Below, piece by piece: positions 4,284-8,713 of a stretch of DNA of 8,713 nt. Positions within the stretch are counted from its first letter, which is position 1, and every line of letters begins with the position of its first letter. Source of the DNA: JBOGED01 sp050743625 (GTDB lineage Bacteria; Actinomycetota; Nitriliruptoria; Euzebyales; Egibacteraceae); NCBI GenBank assembly GCA_050743625.1, contig JBOGED010000449.1:1-8713 (forward strand). The letters run 5' to 3'. Under the pieces are notes generated by a model, which made no database searches, was not told where the DNA came from, and saw only the letters and a program-made list of their open reading frames with translations. Both the position numbers and the translations under genes were made by a program.

Positions 4284-5801
4284 TTACGCGGGCATGACCA
4301 CAGTCTTCAGCTCGGTGCATTCGTCGATTGAGTAGCCGAGTCCCTCGCGGCCGACGCCGGAGTCGGGCTTGCGGCCACCGAATGGGAAGTGGCCGATGCC
4401 GTGGGCGGGGGCGCCGTTGATCGTGACCATGCCGCATTCCAGGCCGCGGGCGACCTTCCACGCGCGGTCGAGGTTGGAGGTGAACACCGCGGAGTCCAGC
4501 CCATACCGGGACTGGTTCGCGATCTGCAATGCCTCCTCGGCGTTGTCCACCGGGAGTACTGGCAGCACCGGACCGAACTGTTCTTCCCACAGGATCTCGG
4601 CGGTATGTGGGACGTTCGCGAGGACGGTCGGCTGATGGTACGCGGCCTCGTGCTCACCGCCGCACAAGAGTTCGGCGCCCTTGTCGACCGCGTCCAACAC
4701 GAAGCCGTTGACCCGCTGTGCCGCCCTTGCCGACACGAGCGGGCCGACCTTCGTGTCCTCCGCGCGGGGATCACCCAGCGTCCACGACCGCGCCTGGACG
4801 ACCAGGCGGCTCACGAAGTCGTCGTAGATCGAGCGCTCCACGAGCACCCGGCTGATCGCGTCGCAGCGCTGCCCCGAGCTCTTGTATCCCCCTTCGACCG
4901 TCGCGGCGACCGCCACCTCCAGGTCGGCGTCGGCCAGGACGATCGCGGCCGCATTGCCACCCAGCTCCAGGTGCAACCGCTTCGGGCCCGTGAGCTCGCT
5001 GATCCGCCGGCCGACCTGGCTCGAGCCGGTAAACGAGACCATCCCCACCGCCGGGTGCTGCGCGAGAAGATCCCCGATCTGGCTACCAGCACCGGTAATA
5101 ACGTTGAGTACCCCCGCAGGCAAGCCCGCGTCCTCCAGTACGCGGGCGAACAGCAGCAGCGGCACAGGCGCGTCCGACGGCGCCTTCGCGACGACGGTGT
5201 TACCCGCCGCGATCGCCGGGATGATCTTCGAGGCGGACAGGAACAGCGGGTAGTTGAAGGGTCCGATCGCGGCGATGGTGCCGACCGGCTCCCGGAGCAC
5301 GAACGCCTGCTTGCCGACCGTGTCCGGGATCCAGTCGCCCTGAAGATACTCGCCAGTGATCTTCCGGACCTCCTCGCGCACCATCGCGAGCCGCTCGGCC
5401 GTGGCGTTCGCCTCGGAGTTCGCCGACGATCGGGTCTTCCCCAGATCCAGCGTGATCGCCGCCGAGACCGCGTCGAGCCGCTCCTCCATAAGGCCGGCCG
5501 CGGCCTCGCAGAGGCGGATCCGCTCGGCGGCCGGCGTGCCCGCCCACCGCGTCCGTGCCCGGACCGCCGCGTCGATGGCCTGCTCGACGTCCTTCGTGCT
5601 CGCTCGTTGTGCTCTGGCCAACAAGCTCCCGTCGATGGGCGTCGTCACCTCGAACGTGTCGTCCGCCTGGTGCCACTCCCCGTCGACATAGAAGCGAAAC
5701 GTCGGCGTGCCGCTATCCCACTCGGCCGCGGCGCCGAGGAAATCGAGGCGGTCGAGGCGAGCAGGGGCCGCCACCGTCGGGGCGTCATCGAGGATGCTCA
5801 T
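4284..5801 (-). CDS. NAD(P)-dependent aldehyde dehydrogenase, GAPN/lactaldehyde dehydrogenase-like
   Basis: ALDH-superfamily enzyme that oxidises an aldehyde to its acid with NAD(P)+ in the cytosol. The ATG at 5801 is preferred over the GTG at 5804 because GGAG then lies six bases upstream; this gives 505 residues, the usual family length. Numbered from the GTG, all key parts are present: the FNYP motif with the oxyanion Asn184, the cofactor-site Lys207 (VVAKAPSDAP), the Rossmann turn FTGSSQVG (258-265), the general base Glu280 (LELGGN), the nucleophile Cys314 (GQRCD) and Glu408 (EEQFGP). The 34-residue spacing between Glu280 and Cys314 is canonical. The GYKSSGQRCDAISRVLVE segment resembles non-phosphorylating glyceraldehyde-3-phosphate and lactaldehyde dehydrogenases rather than betaine-aldehyde types, but the substrate is not certain. 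The 78-residue gene lies 96 bases upstream on the same strand. It is intact. Confidence 0.9.
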   Translation of the reverse strand: MSILDDAPTVAAPARLDRLDFLGAAAEWDSGTPTFRFYVDGEWHQADDTFEVTTPIDGSLLARAQRASTKDVEQAIDAAVRARTRWAGTPAAERIRLCEAAAGLMEERLDAVSAAITLDLGKTRSSANSEANATAERLAMVREEVRKITGEYLQGDWIPDTVGKQAFVLREPVGTIAAIGPFNYPLFLSASKIIPAIAAGNTVVAKAPSDAPVPLLLFARVLEDAGLPAGVLNVITGAGSQIGDLLAQHPAVGMVSFTGSSQVGRRISELTGPKRLHLELGGNAAAIVLADADLEVAVAATVEGGYKSSGQRCDAISRVLVERSIYDDFVSRLVVQARSWTLGDPRAEDTKVGPLVSARAAQRVNGFVLDAVDKGAELLCGGEHEAAYHQPTVLANVPHTAEILWEEQFGPVLPVLPVDNAEEALQIANQSRYGLDSAVFTSNLDRAWKVARGLECGMVTINGAPAHGIGHFPFGGRKPDSGVGREGLGYSIDECTELKTVVMPA

Positions 5802-5897
5802 CACATGCTCCTTCGAGCGTTCTCACAGATACGGTCGGTGTCACCGTCGAGTTGGGACGCGGCCATACCTGACCCTGTGCCCTTAGGACAGGACCTC

Positions 5898-6134
5898 TCA
5901 AACGTCGTGCGCCTCGTGCGGGCCCATGTGCGACCGCAGGAAGCGCAGCAACCGATCGGTGTCCTCTAACGTCATCTGGCATGTGCCCACGCAGACGTCG
6001 GATCGCCATAGGCTGAAGACGACACGCTCTTTCGCTTCGTGCCACGTCACCCGCAGCGCCCCGTGCCGGTCATCGACGAAGAGCGCTCGGCGTGTCGGGC
6101 GGGCACTCATTGCCTTGGACGATGCGCGTGCCAC
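5898..6134 (-). CDS. Conserved small actinobacterial protein of unknown function
   Basis: A 78-residue protein starting at GTG 6134; an ATG at 6110 (residue 9) is an alternative, and neither has a clear ribosome site, so a leaderless start is possible. The core reads GALRVTWHEAKERVVFSLWR, SDVCVGTCQMTLEDTDRLLRFLRSHM: two or three strands followed by a helix. I recognise the LRVTWH...VVFSLWR..VC pattern from short conserved actinobacterial proteins of unknown role. No signal peptide or membrane helix is present. It is divergent from the GyrB/ParE-type gene and precedes the aldehyde dehydrogenase on the same strand with a 96-bp gap. Confidence 0.7.
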   Translation of the reverse strand: MARASSKAMSARPTRRALFVDDRHGALRVTWHEAKERVVFSLWRSDVCVGTCQMTLEDTDRLLRFLRSHMGPHEAHDV

Positions 6135-6142
6135 ACCGACTG

Positions 6143-6164
6143 GTCAACTGTCCGTGAACTGTCC
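6143..6164. promoter_or_regulatory. Tandem 11-bp direct repeats in the divergent control region
   Basis: GTCAACTGTCC (6143-6153) is followed immediately by GTGAACTGTCC (6154-6164), identical at 10 of 11 positions, between the divergent 78-residue and topoisomerase genes. Copies one helical turn apart are typical of a regulator bound side by side on one DNA face. A TACGGT hexamer at 6193-6198 could be the -10 of the topoisomerase promoter, without a convincing -35. Confidence 0.4.
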
Positions 6165-6273
6165 AGACGGGCTGCTCAGCCGGGTCGCATGGTACGGTCG
6201 CCGCTCCGCCTCCGCGGCGGGACCCGGTCCGGCGCGCACAATACTGCAGTGCCCTGAAGGAAGGAACCTGCCT

Positions 6274-8217
6274 GTGACCCCTCGCGATCCGGGCGCGCCG
6301 CCCGCCTCAGCGTATACCGCCGGGTCGATCAACGTCCTCGAGGGGCTCGAGGCGGTGCGAAAGCGGCCCGGGATGTATGTGGGTTCGACCGATACACGGG
6401 GGTTGCACCACCTCGTGTGGGAGGTCGTCGACAACGCGGTGGACGAGCATCTCGCCGGGTATGCGACGCGGATCCGGGTGACGGTCTTGGGCGACGCAGG
6501 CGTCGAGGTGACGGACGACGGGCGTGGGATCCCTGTCGAGCCGCATCCGAAGGAGCGCAAGCCCGCCGTCGAGGTCGTCCTCACCAAGCTGCACGCGGGT
6601 GGGAAGTTCGATCAGCAGGCATACGCCGTGTCCGGTGGCCTTCACGGAGTCGGTGTGTCGGTGGTCAATGCCTTGTCCCGTAAGTGCGAGGTCGAGGTCG
6701 TGCGTGACGGCCAGCGCCACGCGATGGCGTTCTCCCGAGGCAAGCGGACGCGCAAGCTCGAAGTGATCGGCAAGGGGAGTCGCACGAGCACGACCGTCCG
6801 GTTCTGGCCTGACCCGCAAGTGTTCGACAGCGTCGAGCTGGAGGCGGATCGCATCGCCACCCGGTTGCGCGAGACGGCGCTGTTGAACCCCGGATTGCGG
6901 ATCGACTTCACCGACGAGCGAACTGGCCACGAGCAGACGTTCGCCTTCCGTGGTGGTCTCGTCGACTTTGTGGCAGAGCTCCTCGGCGATGACGAGCCGC
7001 TGCTGGCCAAGCCAGTGACGATCGCGCGGAGCGAGCCGTTCGAGGGGCGCCAGCTCGCATGTGACATCGTCGTGAACTGGTCGGCGGGCGGGTTTGACGA
7101 GCGGGTGCGCTCCTACGTGAACGTGATTCGCACCCCTGACGGTGGCGCGCACGAGGAGGGGTTTCGCAAGGCGATCACCGGCACCGTGAACCGGTGGGGC
7201 CAGGCGAACAGGGCGTTCGCGCGTAGCGACCCGCAGGCGCTGTCAGGCGACGACCTTCGTGAGGGAATGGTCGCGGTGATCAGCGTCAAGATGCCCGACC
7301 CTCAGTTCGAGGGCCAGACGAAGGGCAAGCTCGGCAGCGCGGTCATGCGCCGGTTCGTCGAGCGGGTCGTCAACGAGGCGCTGGGGGAGTGGCTCACCGC
7401 GAACCCCGCCCTGGGTCGCAAGGTGGCTCGCAAGGCCATTATCGTCGCGAAGGCGCGCGAGGCCGCCCGCCATGCTCGCGATCTGACCCGGCGGAAAGGC
7501 CTGCTCGATACGCAGTCGGCGGGGTTGCCCGGGAAGCTGTCCGACTGCTCTTCGCGGAATCCTGTGGAGTCGGAGCTGTTCGTCGTCGAGGGTGACTCGG
7601 CCGGCGGGTCGTCCAAGATGGCGCGCGACCGGCATACCCAAGCCATCCTGCCGCTGCGCGGCAAGGTCTTGAACGTGGAGAAGGCGCAACTGCGCAGGGT
7701 GCTTGCGAACGCCGAGATCCAGAGCCTCATCAAGGCGATCGGTACCGGCATCGGCGACGACTTCGACTACAGCCGGCTGCGCTACCACAAGGTCATCTTG
7801 ACGGCGGACGCCGACATCGACGGGGGTCACATCACGACCTTGCTGCTCACGTTCTTCTACCGCCTGATGCCAAAGTTGGTCGACGGCGGTCACGTCTATC
7901 TCGCGCAACCCCCTCTCTATCAGCTTCGCAAGGGCACGAAGCGGGTGTACGCGATGAGTGACGCCGAGCGTGACCGCTTACTGGCTCGCGAGTTCAAGAA
8001 CGCCGAGATCAGCCGGTTCAAAGGCCTCGGCGAGATGGATCCTACGCAGCTTTGGGATACGACCATGGATCCCGCTCGCCGCACCCTCCTCCGGATCACG
8101 GTCGCACACGCCGAAGCGGCGGACACCGTGTTCTCACTCTTGATGGGCGAGTCCGCCTCTGACCGTCGTGACTGGATCGAGGCCAACGCGAAGTACGCGG
8201 ACAACGTCGACGTGTAA
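6274..8217 (+). CDS. Type IIA topoisomerase B subunit, stand-alone GyrB/ParE-type paralogue
   Basis: This is the ATPase/TOPRIM subunit of a gyrase or topoisomerase IV type enzyme, which works with a GyrA/ParC-type partner to pass one DNA duplex through another. The GTG at 6274 has AAGGAAGGA about nine bases upstream; an open extension to 5926 has no homology. The 647 residues show the GHKL ATPase parts: EVVDNAVDE (50-58), DDGRGIP (81-87) and the lid GGLHGVGVSVVNAL (121-134), with the transducer loop QTKGKLG (Lys350). The TOPRIM domain has EGDSAGG (Glu439), PLRGKVLNVEKA (460-471) and DADID (Asp512, 514, 516), followed by RFKGLGEMDP. It lacks the insertion seen in E. coli GyrB, as is normal for actinobacteria. 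No gyrA, parC or recF is adjacent, so this is probably a second copy similar to the ParE-like subunit of Streptomyces rather than the housekeeping gyrB. Confidence 0.92.
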   Translation: MTPRDPGAPPASAYTAGSINVLEGLEAVRKRPGMYVGSTDTRGLHHLVWEVVDNAVDEHLAGYATRIRVTVLGDAGVEVTDDGRGIPVEPHPKERKPAVEVVLTKLHAGGKFDQQAYAVSGGLHGVGVSVVNALSRKCEVEVVRDGQRHAMAFSRGKRTRKLEVIGKGSRTSTTVRFWPDPQVFDSVELEADRIATRLRETALLNPGLRIDFTDERTGHEQTFAFRGGLVDFVAELLGDDEPLLAKPVTIARSEPFEGRQLACDIVVNWSAGGFDERVRSYVNVIRTPDGGAHEEGFRKAITGTVNRWGQANRAFARSDPQALSGDDLREGMVAVISVKMPDPQFEGQTKGKLGSAVMRRFVERVVNEALGEWLTANPALGRKVARKAIIVAKAREAARHARDLTRRKGLLDTQSAGLPGKLSDCSSRNPVESELFVVEGDSAGGSSKMARDRHTQAILPLRGKVLNVEKAQLRRVLANAEIQSLIKAIGTGIGDDFDYSRLRYHKVILTADADIDGGHITTLLLTFFYRLMPKLVDGGHVYLAQPPLYQLRKGTKRVYAMSDAERDRLLAREFKNAEISRFKGLGEMDPTQLWDTTMDPARRTLLRITVAHAEAADTVFSLLMGESASDRRDWIEANAKYADNVDV

Positions 8218-8265
8218 GCGCTCGCTATGCTTTGACGCGTTATTGGCCGATCATAAGGAGTCAGC

Positions 8266-8703
8266 ATGGCAACGCAGCGCAAAGCGTCAGCGACGTGGGA
8301 AGGCGGTCTGGTGGACGGCAAGGGGTCAGTGACCCTCGAGTCCTCTGGGATTGGATCGTTTGACGTCTCTTGGCCCGCCCGGTCGGAGCAGCCTGGTGGC
8401 CTTACGAGCCCTGAGGAGCTCGTCGCGGCTGCCCATGCCGCCTGCTACTCGATGGCGCTCTCGCTCGTGATCGGCCAGGCCGGGGGCACCCCGCAGCGGC
8501 TTGACACCTCCGCGACGGTCACGTTCGGGCCAGTCGAGGGCGGGTTCGCCGTCACCAATATCGACCTGAAAGTTCGTGGCCAGGTCGAGGGTATGGACGA
8601 GCAAGGCTTTCTCGATGCCGCGAACGCCGCCAAGGATGGCTGCCCCATCTCACAGCTGGTGAAAGGCAACACGGAGATCACCCTCGACGCCGCGTTGGCC
8701 TAG
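8266..8703 (+). CDS. OsmC/Ohr-family peroxidase
   Basis: A 145-residue cytosolic thiol peroxidase that reduces organic hydroperoxides. The ATG at 8266 has AAGGAG six bases upstream. The family motif SPEELVAAAHAACYSMALSL places the peroxidatic Cys at residue 60 and Glu at 51. The resolving Cys is residue 126 (KDGCPIS), the same layout as E. coli OsmC (Cys59 and Cys125), and Arg39 (PAR) is the expected active-site Arg. It begins 48 bases after the topoisomerase stop. A TATGCT hexamer at 8226-8231 could be its own -10, so it need not depend on the upstream gene. Whether it is OsmC or the closely related Ohr type cannot be settled from sequence alone. Confidence 0.9.
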   Translation: MATQRKASATWEGGLVDGKGSVTLESSGIGSFDVSWPARSEQPGGLTSPEELVAAAHAACYSMALSLVIGQAGGTPQRLDTSATVTFGPVEGGFAVTNIDLKVRGQVEGMDEQGFLDAANAAKDGCPISQLVKGNTEITLDAALA

Positions 8704-8713
8704 AGAGTTCTTT

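Noticed and set aside
4284..5801. Betaine-aldehyde or succinate-semialdehyde dehydrogenase as the specific name
   Set aside because: Catalytic residues fit any ALDH, and the segment around the nucleophile looks closer to GAPN/lactaldehyde enzymes; the substrate cannot be read from sequence.
4389..5969. Rightward open frame of 526 residues
   Set aside because: Antisense to the intact aldehyde dehydrogenase, low-complexity Arg-rich product, no ribosome site.
5926..6273. Open extension that would lengthen the GyrB/ParE-type protein by 116 residues
   Set aside because: No ribosome site or homology; it runs antisense through the 78-residue gene, and the GTG at 6274 has a good ribosome site and the family-typical N-terminus.

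Overview
The window is high-GC DNA with GTG/ATG starts, strong AAGGAG-type ribosome sites and protein families typical of Actinomycetota: a DUF2637 protein, an MmpS-like lipoprotein, and a second GyrB/ParE-type subunit. I cannot name a genus from the sequence.

Left part (1-2742) looks like accessory DNA related to an actinobacterial plasmid or integrative conjugative element. A leftward operon (1679 to 1) has overlapping stop/start codons. It encodes a small helix-turn-helix-like protein, a four-helix DUF2637 membrane protein, and a basic protein ending in a coiled coil. The DUF2637 gene is split over three reading stretches by about three single-base indels, and the next gene carries a fourth, so this operon appears to be decaying or mis-sequenced while the rest of the window is intact. 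Divergent from it are an MmpS-like lipoprotein, a small two-helix membrane protein, and a divergent initiator-type tRNA(Met). Both divergent leaders carry the same GCCCCGG...CCGGGGC dyad just ahead of the ribosome site, which suggests a shared operator or RNA element.

Middle (2743-4283): a leftward three-gene operon of a DUF3467 protein, a putative antitoxin and a RelE/ParE-like toxin. It is followed by about 600 bp without an intact gene. That stretch holds a possible remnant of an XRE-type regulator, a strong 11-bp hairpin, and two related palindromic repeats.

Right part (4284-8713) looks chromosomal and intact: an NAD(P)-dependent aldehyde dehydrogenase and a conserved 78-residue protein (both leftward), then a stand-alone GyrB/ParE-type topoisomerase subunit and an OsmC/Ohr-type peroxidase (both rightward). 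Tandem 11-bp repeats lie in the divergent control region between the 78-residue gene and the topoisomerase gene.

I see no integrase, relaxase, FtsK-type translocase, rRNA, CRISPR array or complete insertion sequence. The most unusual signals are the indel-split DUF2637 gene with its internal proof of frame, the paired leader dyads, the initiator-like tRNA, and the DUF3467-linked toxin-antitoxin operon.
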